NCBI GenBank assembly: GCA_963825255.1
Contig: CAWGSF010000009.1
Span: forward strand, 806,001-870,000
Direction: 5' to 3'
DNA length: 64,000 nt
Origin: JAIBJN01 sp963825255
Lineage (GTDB): Bacteria; Actinomycetota; Thermoleophilia; Gaiellales; Gaiellaceae
The notes beneath the pieces are model-generated. The model ran no database searches and was not told the DNA's origin. It saw only the letters and a program-made list of their open reading frames with translations. Numbering within the stretch: position 1 is the first letter of the stretch; each line of letters begins with the position of its first letter. The translations under genes were made by a program, and so were the position numbers. Positions 50,055 to 60,655 of this stretch are shown in pieces.

Positions 50055-50477
50055 ATGGCGAAAGAGAAGAAGGAGACCGATCCCGGCACCCTCGGGCGCC
50101 TCTCCAAGCGCGGGGAGGACGCGCTCACGCGTTTCGTGGAGGAGCTCGGGAAGAACGAGCGGTTCGCCGAGGCGCTCGACCGGGCGTCCGCGGCGAAGGG
50201 GAAGGTCGAGGGCGCCTCGCGCAAGGCGCTGGGCCAGGCGGGCATGGCCGCGGCCGAGGAGCTCGCGGATCTTCGCAAGCACGTCGAGCGCCTCGAGAAG
50301 CGGCTCGCGAAGCTGGAGGGCGGCTCGGCGCCGAAGGGATCGGCCGCCGGCAAGGCGGCCAGCCGGGCGAAGAAGCCCGCCGCCACGGCAGCGGCGGCGA
50401 AGCCGGCCGCCGAGAAGCCTGCGGCCGAGAAGCCGTCGCCTCCCCCGGCGGAGCCGCCCGAGGCGCCTAGCCCGTAG
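50055..50477 (+). CDS. Coiled-coil protein with Ala/Lys/Pro-rich tail, 140 aa
   Basis: ATG 50055 with GGAGGG eight bases upstream. A helical N-terminal half (GEDALTRFVEELGKNERFAEALDRA; ELADLRKHVERLEKRLAKLEG) is followed by a repetitive basic tail (AAAAKPAAEKPAAEKPSPPP). It looks like phasin-like or nucleoid-associated small proteins, but I recognise no family. Convergent overlap of 11 nt with the lipid kinase gene. Confidence 0.6.
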   Translation: MAKEKKETDPGTLGRLSKRGEDALTRFVEELGKNERFAEALDRASAAKGKVEGASRKALGQAGMAAAEELADLRKHVERLEKRLAKLEGGSAPKGSAAGKAASRAKKPAATAAAAKPAAEKPAAEKPSPPPAEPPEAPSP

Positions 50478-51393
50478 GGGGAACGCGTAGGCGAAGCGCG
50501 TCCGGGACGATCTCGAACACGGCCGGGGTGGTCCCCGGCTGCTCGCCGTCGAGCTCGACCGGCAGCGGTGTCTCCGAGCGGACGCTGATCCGGCGCCCGC
50601 GCAGGGCCTCCGCCTTCGGGTGGGGGAGGTGTGTCCCCCGGTAGACCTTCGGCAGCGTGAGCGCCAGGTCGCGGCGGGTGATGTCGCCGATCACGAGGAC
50701 GTCGAGGAGGCCGTCGTCGGGCCGCGCCTCCGGGCACATCGCCATGCCGCCGCCGAGGTAGCGGCAGTTGGCGACGATCGCGTCGTACATCAGCCCCGTC
50801 CGCCTCTGGTCGTCGACCTCGATCTCCATCTCGCTCGCGTGCCAGCCCGCGAAGACGGCGAGGGTCGCCCACAGGAACGACACCTTGCCGCCCAGCGCCT
50901 TCGACGAGGCGTTCGCGCGCTGGGCGACGGCCCCGCTCATGCCCGCGCTGGCGGCGTTGACGAAGTAGGCGGTCTCGTCCTCGCCGCTCCAGCTCCGGTA
51001 CGTGAGGCGACCCGCGTCGATCGCCATGGAGGCCCCGGAGAGCGCGACGCCGACCGCGGCGTCGAGGCCGGACGGGATGCGGAAGTGGCGCACGAAGTCG
51101 GTGCCCGTTCCCCGCGCGATCACGGCCAGCTCCGGGGGCTCGTCCCCTCCCGCGGCGAGGATGCCGTTGGCGACCTCGTTCACCGTCCCGTCGCCGCCGA
51201 CCGCGACGACGAGCCGGGCGCCTCCCTCCGCCGCCGTCCGCGCGAGCTCGGCGGCGTGGCCCTGCCGCTCGCTGAACAGCGCCTCGCCCGCCAGGCCGAG
51301 CTCCGCGGCGCGGTGGGCGATCTCCGGCCAGCGCCGCCGGGTCGACCCGTTCGCCGCGGCCGGGTTGACGACGAAGACGACGTCGTCGGCCAC
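50467..51393 (-). CDS. Diacylglycerol/lipid kinase family protein
   Basis: 308 residues. Nucleotide-binding GGDGTVNEVANGIL preceded by FVVNPAAANGSTRRRWPE, and the second-domain motif PDDGLLDVLVIGDI. These place it in the DagK/LCB5 (YegS-like) family that phosphorylates membrane lipids. It lies seven bases after the phosphorylase gene, same strand. Confidence 0.9.
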   Translation of the reverse strand: MADDVVFVVNPAAANGSTRRRWPEIAHRAAELGLAGEALFSERQGHAAELARTAAEGGARLVVAVGGDGTVNEVANGILAAGGDEPPELAVIARGTGTDFVRHFRIPSGLDAAVGVALSGASMAIDAGRLTYRSWSGEDETAYFVNAASAGMSGAVAQRANASSKALGGKVSFLWATLAVFAGWHASEMEIEVDDQRRTGLMYDAIVANCRYLGGGMAMCPEARPDDGLLDVLVIGDITRRDLALTLPKVYRGTHLPHPKAEALRGRRISVRSETPLPVELDGEQPGTTPAVFEIVPDALRLRVPPTG

Positions 51394-51400
51394 GGCGCGG

Positions 51401-52111
51401 CTAGTGGTCGTCCGTGGCCACGGCGAGCGCGAGCTCGGTCATCTGATCGACCGCCGCCTTCATCTCGTCGTCGGTGATCCGCACGAACTCGCCCTCGACG
51501 ACGATGTCGCTGACCGTGAGGAGGCACCCCGTCTCGACGTTGCGGAGCGCGCCGAGCGTGAAGAGGACCGCCGCCTCCATCTCGACCGCGAGGATTCCGC
51601 GGTCCGACCAGCGCTGGTACTGGCCCTCGTCGGAGTTGTAGAAGACGTCGCTCGAGACGATCGGGCCGACGCGCACGGGCTTGCCGAGCTCCTTCGCGGC
51701 GTGGACCGCCGAGTGGACGAGGCTCCAGGAGGCCGTCGGGGCGTGCGGCTCGCCGACGATGTGCAGGGCGGTCGCGTCCGCCGGGACCGCCGAGAGCGCG
51801 ACGATCAGGTCGCCGAGGCCCAGGTCGGGCTGGAGCCCGCCGCACGTGCCGATCCGGAGCATGCGCTTCACCCCCAGCATCGCGAGCTCCTCGATGACGA
51901 TGGCGGCCGACGGGCACCCCATGCCGGTCGCCTGGACGGAGACCGGCCGGCCGCGGAACGTCCCCGTGTAGCCGAGCATCCCGCGTTCCCAGTTCCTCTG
52001 CTCGACGCTTTCGAGGAAGGTCTCGGCGACGTACTTCGCCCGCAGGGGATCTCCCGGCAGGAGGCATGCCTCGGCGTAGTCGCCGGGCTCGGCGCGAACG
52101 TGAATGGGCAT
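51401..52111 (-). CDS. deoD: Purine-nucleoside phosphorylase (DeoD-type)
   Basis: 236 residues from ATG 52111 (MPIHVRAEPGDYAE). Phosphate-site LLPGDPLRAKYVAE, RIGTCGGLQPDLGLGDLIVA and the ribose-contact AVEMEAAVLFTLG are all typical of hexameric DeoD/Udp-type enzymes. It splits purine nucleosides with phosphate. A longer frame upstream is not needed and would overlap the divergent GNAT gene. Confidence 0.9.
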   Translation of the reverse strand: MPIHVRAEPGDYAEACLLPGDPLRAKYVAETFLESVEQRNWERGMLGYTGTFRGRPVSVQATGMGCPSAAIVIEELAMLGVKRMLRIGTCGGLQPDLGLGDLIVALSAVPADATALHIVGEPHAPTASWSLVHSAVHAAKELGKPVRVGPIVSSDVFYNSDEGQYQRWSDRGILAVEMEAAVLFTLGALRNVETGCLLTVSDIVVEGEFVRITDDEMKAAVDQMTELALAVATDDH

Positions 52112-52116
52112 GGCGC

Positions 52117-52122
52117 TATCGT
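52117..52122 (+). promoter_or_regulatory. -10-like TATCGT eight bases before the GNAT ATG
   Basis: No ribosome site lies between it and ATG 52131; leaderless spacing. Confidence 0.3.
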
Positions 52123-52130
52123 CCCCGCGC

Positions 52131-52916
52131 ATGGCGCGCCTGGTCAAGCGACCTCGGCTTCCCCAGATCCTCGCCTTCTGCTCGGAGGACCCGATCGAGC
52201 GCGTGTTCCTGGAGGACGTCGCCCGGCGCGGGAGCGGGCGCTTCGCGGCGCTCAAGGAGGGCGGGAGGCTCACGGGGCTCTGCCACCTGGGGGCGAACCT
52301 CGTCCCGTCGGGGCAGGGAGCGGCCGCATTCGCGGACCTCGCCGCTCGCGGCGAGCCGCGGATGCTGGTGGGGGAGGAGAGGGCCGTGACCGAGCTCTGG
52401 GAGGCGGCACGCGACTCTCTCCCGGAGCCGCTCGACGACCGCCCCGGCCAGCCGGTCTACGTGCTCGAGGAGCCGCCAGAGCCCGGCGGCAGCGGCCTGC
52501 GCCCGGCGCGGCTCGACGACCTCGAGATGCTCGTCGTGTCGGCCGCCCAGGCGTACCGGGAGGAGGTCGGGGTGGACGCCTACGGACGCGACCCGGCGCT
52601 CTTCGAATGGAGGACCCGCGCCCAGATCGAGGAAGGCCGGAGCTGGGTCTGGTCCGAGGACGGCCACATCCTCTTCAAGGCCGAGGCGTCAGCGTGGACC
52701 GCTCAGGCGGTGCAGCTCCAGCAGGTCTGGGTCGAGCCGGGGCTTCGCGGTAAGGGCTACGGGAAGCGCGGCCTCGCCGACCTCTGCCGCGTGCTCCTGG
52801 AGGTCACGCCGACCGTGTGCCTCTTCGTCCGCCCGGAGAACGCGCCCGCGATCGCCCTCTACGACGCCGTCGGCATGCGGCGCACGATCACGTACCGCTC
52901 CCTCATCTTCGGCTGA
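52131..52916 (+). CDS. GNAT-family N-acetyltransferase with DUF4081 N-terminal domain
   Basis: 261 residues. The N-terminal half (LPQILAFCSEDPIERVFLED, LTGLCHLGANLVP) is the DUF4081 type. The C-terminal half is a GNAT fold with the acetyl-CoA loop WVEPGLRGKGYGKRGLADLC and the ending NAPAIALYDAVGM. This two-domain arrangement is common in actinobacteria. The acceptor is unknown. Confidence 0.88.
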   Translation: MARLVKRPRLPQILAFCSEDPIERVFLEDVARRGSGRFAALKEGGRLTGLCHLGANLVPSGQGAAAFADLAARGEPRMLVGEERAVTELWEAARDSLPEPLDDRPGQPVYVLEEPPEPGGSGLRPARLDDLEMLVVSAAQAYREEVGVDAYGRDPALFEWRTRAQIEEGRSWVWSEDGHILFKAEASAWTAQAVQLQQVWVEPGLRGKGYGKRGLADLCRVLLEVTPTVCLFVRPENAPAIALYDAVGMRRTITYRSLIFG

Positions 52917-52919
52917 GCC

Positions 52920-53249
52920 ATGGCGAGTAGCTCAGGGCATCTGATCGACATGCTGGTCTTGGATGCAATCCAAGACGATATTGAGCAGTTGCCGAGCATC
53001 ATGCGGATGCTTGGCGAATGGAGGCCTCGCATCGACGAGGAGTATGTGGAGAACGACGTACTCGATGCCTTGCGACGCCTGTTGGGCGAAGGGCTCGTCG
53101 TCGCGTATGAGGAGTCGCTGGTCAAGCCGGAGCTCCTCGCCTGCGCCGATCCCGGTCTCGACCCAGCTGATCTCGAGACCTACTGGTTCGAGCCGACTGA
53201 GAGCGGCCGAGCTCGTTGGGAGTCGTGGCAGAGGACCGTCGACCAGTAG
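52920..53249 (+). CDS. Hypothetical protein, 109 aa, atypical base use
   Basis: ATG 52920, three bases after the GNAT stop. Acidic and helical (LIDMLVLDAIQDDIEQLPSI; VLDALRRLLGEGLVVAYEES). Third codon positions use A and T far more than the neighbours, hinting at recent acquisition. No family recognised; the GLVVAYEE strand followed by an ending with WFEPTESGRARW is reminiscent of small winged-helix-like proteins, but this is weak. Confidence 0.6.
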   Translation: MASSSGHLIDMLVLDAIQDDIEQLPSIMRMLGEWRPRIDEEYVENDVLDALRRLLGEGLVVAYEESLVKPELLACADPGLDPADLETYWFEPTESGRARWESWQRTVDQ

Positions 53250-53329
53250 CCACGTCCCTACACACGGCCCGCCGAACACCGTTCGGGTGATTGCGGGGCC
53301 GGCCGGTCGGGCCGATCATCCGGATCGAG

Positions 53330-53783
53330 TTGCGGAGGTTCGGCCTCACTGCGGCAGCGCTCATCCTCGCAGCGACCCTTTCGGGCTGCGGCGGCTCGCG
53401 CGATCCCCTCGCGCACTCCTGCGTGGCGAAGGATCAGAAGTTCATCGCAGGAGGCCACGGTGCGGGTCATGGCCTTCAACGACCTCGCCGACGACTTCCG
53501 CTCCGGCGAGGTCGGGCCCGAGGAGATCGCGGAGGAGGCGTTCGGCGCCGCGGAGCAGGTCGGCCAGGTCGAGCCCAGGGATCCCTCGCTCAGGCAGGCG
53601 CAGAAGTACCTGGACGCCATGTTCAACGAGTACGGAGAGGCGGTGATTCTCCATGCGAAAGGCAAGGACGCCGGCGAGCGCATGTACCGCGCGTACGGCC
53701 TCGCGAACTTCGCCCGCGACGTTCTGGCTGAGGCGCAGCCGGCCCTGCAGCCGCAGGGCTGCGACGTCGCCGCGTTGCTCTAG
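53330..53783 (+). pseudogene. Small lipoprotein (frame broken once)
   Basis: TTG 53330 starts a lipoprotein signal (LTAAALILAATLSGCGG). A surplus A near 53449 separates it from the rest, VRVMAFNDLADDFRSGEVGPEEIAEEA to QGCDVAALL. About 150 residues after repair, with three Cys in the mature part. Function unknown. A palindrome follows 20 bases after the stop. Confidence 0.6.
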
Positions 53784-53803
53784 CCGCTGAGGGACACGCG
53801 CGA

Positions 53804-53826
53804 CCAAGTAACAGTCTGTTACTTGG
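53804..53826. repeat. AGTAACAG palindrome, copy 3 (upstream of tilS)
   Basis: 23-bp perfect palindrome, arms CCAAGTAACAG and complement around a central T. Same core as the two copies near ku. It covers the place where the -35 of a tilS promoter would lie. Confidence 0.75.
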
Positions 53827-53838
53827 CAACGCGGGCGG

Positions 53839-53844
53839 TACGAT
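53839..53844 (+). promoter_or_regulatory. -10-like TACGAT six bases before the tilS GTG
   Basis: Leaderless spacing, same hexamer and distance as before the HAD gene at 31213. The -35 region coincides with palindrome copy 3. Confidence 0.35.
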
Positions 53845-53850
53845 CACCTC

Positions 53851-54871
53851 GTGGACACCGCTGCGCTGCGCGCGCGGATCGAGGAGCACGTCCGCCGGCG
53901 CGACCTTCTGCCCCCCCGGCGGCGACGTCCTCTGCCTCGTGTCCGGCGGCGCGGACTCGACCTGCCTCTGGCACGCGCTCGGTGCGCTCGGCTACCGGGT
54001 CTCCGCCCTCCACGTGAACCACGGGCTCCGCGGGGAGGAGTCCGAGGAGGACGCGCGGTTCTGCGTCGAGCGGCTCGGGGCCGAGGTCGTCGAGGCTCCC
54101 CCGAGCGTCTCCGGCACGGAGGCCGAACTTCGCGAGCTGCGCTACGCGGTCTCCGCACGCCCGGGAGCCCTGCGGGCGACGGGCCACACGGCCTCCGACC
54201 AGGTCGAGACGATCCTCTACCGCCTCGTGTCGAGCGGGACGACGACCGGGATCCGGGCCCGGCGGGAGGACGGCGTCGTCCGCCCGCTCCTCGTCCTCTG
54301 GCGCGAGGAGACCGAGTCCTACTGCCGCGCGGAGGGGCTCTCTTTTCGGCTCGACTCGACGAACCCGGAGACCGCGCGGGGGCTTATCCGCGCCGAGATC
54401 CTGCCGGCGCTCCGCCGGCTCCACCCCGCCGCCGAGCGCAACGTCCTCGCGGCCCTCGACGAGGGCGGCGGGCTGCCGAGAACGGTCGAGAGAGCCCTGT
54501 TAGAGTTGCTCGCCTCCCGTGAAGGCTCCAAGCGTGTCGACCTGGGCGACGGCCGCGTGGCGGTGAGGGAGTACGAGGGCGTCTGGCTCGAGCGGTCGCC
54601 CGTCGCGCTCCCGACCGGCGAGCCTGTGAGCTGGGGTCGATGGACGCTGCGGGCACGGGTTCCCGGCCTGCGGGTGCGGGGCTGGCGGGCCGGCGACCGG
54701 CTCGCGAACCGGGAGAACCGCAAGGTGCAGGACGTCTTCGTCGACGCGAAGGTGCCGCGGTCCGAGCGGGAGGCCTGGCCCCTCGTCGTCCGCGGCGACG
54801 AGGTCGTCGCCGTACCCGGGATCACCGCGGCACCCGGCTACGAGGGCGCGGTGGACGGGGAGCGCGCGTGA
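53851..54871 (+). pseudogene. tilS: tRNA(Ile)-lysidine synthase (frame broken once)
   Basis: GTG 53851. The P-loop SGGADSTCLW and the following HVNHGLRGEESEEDARF are clear. A run of seven C at 53911-53917 should be six: the frame then reads RDLLPPGGDVLCLVSGGADS without break, giving about 339 residues. The later TGHTASDQVETILYRL and the C-terminal domain are intact. The enzyme makes lysidine-34 of tRNA-Ile(CAU) and is essential, so a sequence error is much more likely than a real pseudogene. Overlaps hpt by four bases. Confidence 0.9.
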
Positions 54872-55440
54872 GCCGGGTCAACGAGCTCACGACCGCGGTC
54901 GAGGAGATCCTCGTCGACGAGGACACCCTCCAGAGCCGCATCGCAGAGCTCGGCGCCGAGATCTCCGACGACTACCGGGGCCGCGACCTCCTCCTCGTCG
55001 GCGTGCTCAAGGGGGCCATCTTCTTCATGGCCGACCTCATGCGGAAGATCGAGATCCCGTGTGAGGTCGACTTCATGGCGATCTCGAGCTACGGCGCCGG
55101 CATCGACTCCTCCGGGGTCGTCCGCATCCTCAAGGACCTCGACATCTCGGTCGAGGGACGCAACGTCCTCGTGGTGGAGGACATCATCGACTCGGGCCTG
55201 ACGCTCTCCTACCTCCTGCGGAACCTCGAGGCGCGCGAGCCCGCCTCGCTCGAGATCTGCGCCCTCCTGACGAAGCCGGCCCGCCGCGAGATCGACATCC
55301 ACTGCCGCTACATCGGCTTCGAGATCCCCAACCGGTTCGTGATCGGGTACGGCCTCGATTTCGCCGAGCGGTACCGAAACCTCCCCTTCGTGGGCGTCCT
55401 GAGGGACGAGTTGGCCGCGCAGGCGGAGGACTCCGCGTGA
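54868..55440 (+). CDS. hpt: Hypoxanthine phosphoribosyltransferase
   Basis: 190 residues from GTG 54868. PRPP-binding VVEDIIDSGLTLSYLL, LLLVGVLKGAIFFMADLMR and GYGLDFAERYRNLPFVGVL are typical. It salvages hypoxanthine/guanine. The tilS-hpt-ftsH order is conserved across many bacteria. Confidence 0.96.
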   Translation: MSRVNELTTAVEEILVDEDTLQSRIAELGAEISDDYRGRDLLLVGVLKGAIFFMADLMRKIEIPCEVDFMAISSYGAGIDSSGVVRILKDLDISVEGRNVLVVEDIIDSGLTLSYLLRNLEAREPASLEICALLTKPARREIDIHCRYIGFEIPNRFVIGYGLDFAERYRNLPFVGVLRDELAAQAEDSA

Positions 55441-55513
55441 CGAAGTACTCATCCATACGCCGGCAGGAGCCGAATAGGAGACTGCTACCCTTCGAGGGCC
55501 GAGGTCCAGTGTC

Positions 55514-57466
<1,953 letters not shown>

Positions 57467-57475
57467 CAGCGAGCG

Positions 57476-58026
57476 GTGATTCGGCTCCTGGCCGCGCTCG
57501 CGGGCGTGCTCGCGCTGGCCGGCTGCGGCGGCACCGAGACCGTCACCGTGACCGAGTCGCGGACGGAGACGGAGACCGAGACGGTCGCGGAGACGACGAC
57601 GGTCACGGAGGCGACTTCGGTCGGCCTGCCGGCAACCGGTCGCGGAGACCCACGCGGCGCTCCTCGCCGCCGCCGAGTCCGGCGACTACGAGCAGCTGCG
57701 CCCTTACCTCCCGGAGGAGTTCTCCTACACGTTCGGCAATCCGGTCGAGGGCGGGACCGATCGCGTACTGGCAGCAGGTCGAGGCCGAGTCCGGCGAGAG
57801 CCCGATCGACAGGCTCGCGCAGGTCCTCCGCCTGCCCTACACCCTCTACGCGGGTACGTACGTGTGGCCGTTCGCCTACGACAAGCAGCGGAACGAGCTC
57901 ACCGGCTACGAGCGCCGGCTCCTCGGCGACCTCGCCGTCTACAGCGGCGCCGGGAGCGGCTACCTCGGCTGGCGCGCGGGCATCGACCCGGACGGCACCT
58001 GGCGGTTCTTCATCGCCGGCGATTGA
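57476..58026 (+). pseudogene. Small lipoprotein (two internal shifts)
   Basis: GTG start, lipoprotein Cys in LALAGCGGTE, and a Thr/Val/Glu repeat linker (TETVTVTESRTETETETVAE). Surplus bases near 57636 and 57756 hide ETHAALLAAAESGDYEQLRPYLP, YWQQVEAESGESPIDRLAQVL and YAGTYVWPFAYDKQRNELTGY. About 182 residues after repair. I do not recognise the domain. Confidence 0.6.
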
Positions 58027-58029
58027 GCC

Positions 58030-59203
58030 CTAGCCGCCCTCCTCGTCGAACGCGGGCCGGGGGAGGGCGGGCGCGCGTTCCCGGGCCTTCTCGACGGCGG
58101 TGGACGGCCGGAAGGACCGCTGGGCGATGACCGTCGGGACGATCGCCGAGAGCACGACGACGGCGACCAGGAGCGAGAACTGGGTCTCGTCGATGATCCC
58201 GGCGTCGAGGCCGTACAGCGACGAGATCGTCCCGAACGTCAGCCCGGTCGACATGAGGAGGGTCGTGAACTCCGCGTGCGGCGCGCAGTAGCGGCGCGCG
58301 AGCGGGTAGACCGCGGCGAGCTTGGGGACGAGCTTCGCGCCGAAGAGCAGGAGCAGGACGCCGAGGTTCGCCCAGAGCGCGCCGACCGAGACGCTCATCC
58401 CGCCCTTGAGGAAGAAGAACGGCGTCAGGAACGCGAACGCGACGACCCGGAGGCGCTCCTGCTCCAGCCGGTGGGCCGCGTAGTGGCCCGACAGGGCGAG
58501 CCCGAGGACGAACGCCGGCAGCACCGCCTGCGACTGCGCCTTGTCGCCGAGCCAAATGAGCAGGAAGAGCGCGGCGAAGACGAGCTTGATCTCGGGCTCG
58601 ATCACCCGGTTCCCGTACCGGCCGAAGAACCACGGCGACATCCGGGGGAGCAGGACGATCAGGGCGACGGACAGGCCGACGAACGGGACGATCCAGGCGT
58701 TCGGCTTGATGAACAGGATCGACAGCGCCGCCGCGGTGCAGAAATCGGTGACGAACGTCGCCGACATGATCCGCTTGCCGATGGTCGTCTGGTTGAGCCC
58801 CGTCTCGACGAGGACCGCGTAGACGACCGCGAGGCTCGTCGTCGAGAGCGCGATGCCCGGCGATCTGGGCCGCCTGCCCCGACCACCCGAGCCCCCAGTA
58901 GGCGAACGCCATCGCCACGAGGAAGGGCGCCAGGAACGACGCCCCTCCCAGCCACGCGCTCGCCCGCCACTCGCGCCGGAACCGGGGGACGTCGACCTCC
59001 GCGCCGGCGAGGAACGTGAGGACGATCCCCGCGAAGGTGCCGACGAAGCCCAGCCAAGCCGGGACGGCGAGGTCGAAGGCGTTGCCCACCACCACGCCGA
59101 GCGCGAGCTCCACGAGGGCGACCGAGATCCCGAGCTCGACGGAGACCGTCGAGGCGACGAGGATCGCCGCCGCCAGAATCGCTGCTGTTGCGAGAGCGCC
59201 CAA
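58030..59203 (-). pseudogene. Cation/proton antiporter, CPA2/KefB type (frame broken once)
   Basis: About 390 residues after removing one base near 58858. Some 12 hydrophobic segments: LGISVALVELALGVVVGNAF, GTFAGIVLTFLAGAEVDV, TTSLAVVYAVLVETGLNQ, FLTPFFFLKGGMSVSVG. The Asn/Asp-containing helix around ETGLNQTTIGKRIMSATFVTDF is the ion path seen in this family. TTG start. No regulatory TrkA-N domain is attached. Confidence 0.8.
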
Positions 59204-59336
59204 CCTCTACCTCCTGCGAATGGTTTCGACGGGGTAGAGGCCATCAGCCCGCGAGGGCGGTTGGGCGCGAGCCTCATCGCGCTGCTGCTCTCGGCCCACT
59301 GTAGCGGAGGGCCCGTAGGATACGGTCCGGAGTCCG

Positions 59337-60296
59337 GTGAAACCGCCCCTGGAGCAGGCCTTTCCGCGACCCTCCGTCGTGGGGGTCGTGAACGTCACGC
59401 CGGACTCGTTCTCGGACGGCGGGATGTTCCTCCGACCTGACGCGGCGGTCGCGCTCGCCCAGGGCCACTTCGAGGAGGGCGCGGCTCTCGTCGACGTCGG
59501 CGGCGAGTCGACCCGGCCCGGGTCGGAGGGGGTCTCCGTGGAGGAGGAGCTCGAGCGGGTCGAGCCGGTGCTCGCGGCGCTCCAGGGCGAGCCGGTCTCG
59601 ATCGACACCTCGAAGGCGGAGGTCGCGCGCCGCGCGCTCGCGCTCGGGGTCGTGATGGTCAACGACGTCACGGCACTGCGCGGTGACCCGGAGCTGGCCG
59701 GGGTCCTCGCGGACGGCGGGGCCTACCTCTGCCTCATGCACATGCTGGGCGAGCCGCGCACGATGCAGGACGACCCGCGCTACGACGACGTCGTCTCCGA
59801 CGTGAAGGCCTTTCTCGAGGAGCGGCTCGCGGTCGCCGTCGAGGCCGGCATCCCCGAGGAGCATGTCTGCCTCGATCCCGGGATCGGTTTCGGGAAGACC
59901 GTCGAGCACAACCTCCAGCTGCTCGCCCGGCTCGACGAGCTGGTCGCCCTCGGGCGCCCGGTGCTCGTCGGGGCATCGCGCAAGCGCTTCCTCGGGCGCG
60001 TCCTCGGCGATCCGGAGGCGCTCACTGGGCCCGTCTCCGCCGGCGTCGCGGCGGCCGTCCTCGCCTACGAGCGGGGCGCGTCCCTCTTCCGGGTCCACGA
60101 CGTGCGGGAGCACGTCCAGGCGCTGGCCGCGGCGCGCGCCGTCGCCGTGGGGCGCGTGAGCGTCGCTCGCCTCCGGCTCGCTCCCGTGGGGGAAACCATG
60201 TTTCCCCCACGGACCCCCTTCGTCGATCCGGTGAGGGAACCTCCCGGCTCCCTCACACATCCTCCACGCGCTCGTCGCCCACGGGGTGGTCGATGA
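59337..60296 (+). CDS. folP: Dihydropteroate synthase with hairpin-encoded C-terminal extension
   Basis: 319 residues from GTG 59337. NVTPDSFSDGG, GGESTRPGSEG, MVNDVTALRG, CLDPGIGFGKTVEHN and GASRKRFLG are the pterin/pABA-site motifs. The normal end is near VHDVREHVQALAAARAVAVG. Beyond it about 45 residues (from position ~60155) are encoded by a stretch made of palindromes and read as unlike any DHPS. The stop overlaps the folB ATG. The catalytic core looks complete. Confidence 0.93.
   Translation: MKPPLEQAFPRPSVVGVVNVTPDSFSDGGMFLRPDAAVALAQGHFEEGAALVDVGGESTRPGSEGVSVEEELERVEPVLAALQGEPVSIDTSKAEVARRALALGVVMVNDVTALRGDPELAGVLADGGAYLCLMHMLGEPRTMQDDPRYDDVVSDVKAFLEERLAVAVEAGIPEEHVCLDPGIGFGKTVEHNLQLLARLDELVALGRPVLVGASRKRFLGRVLGDPEALTGPVSAGVAAAVLAYERGASLFRVHDVREHVQALAAARAVAVGRVSVARLRLAPVGETMFPPRTPFVDPVREPPGSLTHPPRARRPRGGR
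60184..60256 (+). repeat. Palindrome island in the end of folP
   Basis: A 13-bp perfect stem with a 3-nt loop (60184-60212, arm CCGTGGGGGAAAC) and an 8-bp stem GTGAGGGA/TCCCTCAC (60231-60256). Both lie inside the folP frame just before folB. Confidence 0.75.
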
Positions 60297-60655
60297 GCGA
60301 GGTCGTCATCGAGATCGAGGGCCTCGAGCTGACGGGTTACCACGGCGCGCTCGCGGAGGAGCGGAGCCAGGGCCAGCGCTTCCTCTTCGACGTGCTGCTC
60401 GTCGCCCACGACGCGGGCATCCGAAGCGACCAGCTCGCGGACACGGTCGACTACACCGCCGTGGTCGCCCGCGTCCGGAGCGTCAGCGACGAGCACCGCT
60501 TCAACCTGCTCGAGGCGCTCGCCGCGGCGGTCGCCGACGACCTGATCGAGCACTTTCCGGTCTCCCGCGTTCAGGTGCGGGTGCGCAAGCCCGAGGTCAA
60601 GCTCGAGGCGCCGGCCGAGTACACGGCGGCGACGGTCGAGCGCACGCAGCGGTGA
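60293..60655 (+). CDS. folB: Dihydroneopterin aldolase
   Basis: 120 residues. GYHGALAEERSQGQRFLFDV with the catalytic Glu, TVDYTAVVARV and the ending VRVRKPEVKLEAPAEYTAATVER. It makes 6-hydroxymethyl-dihydropterin. Overlaps folP and folK by four bases each, hence an operon. Confidence 0.95.
   Translation: MSEVVIEIEGLELTGYHGALAEERSQGQRFLFDVLLVAHDAGIRSDQLADTVDYTAVVARVRSVSDEHRFNLLEALAAAVADDLIEHFPVSRVQVRVRKPEVKLEAPAEYTAATVERTQR

Noticed and set aside
53911..53917. Programmed frameshifting as the explanation of the broken genes
   Set aside because: The sites share no slippery motif, occur on both strands and several times in one gene, and hit unrelated families. Surplus single bases of any kind fit sequence error better.
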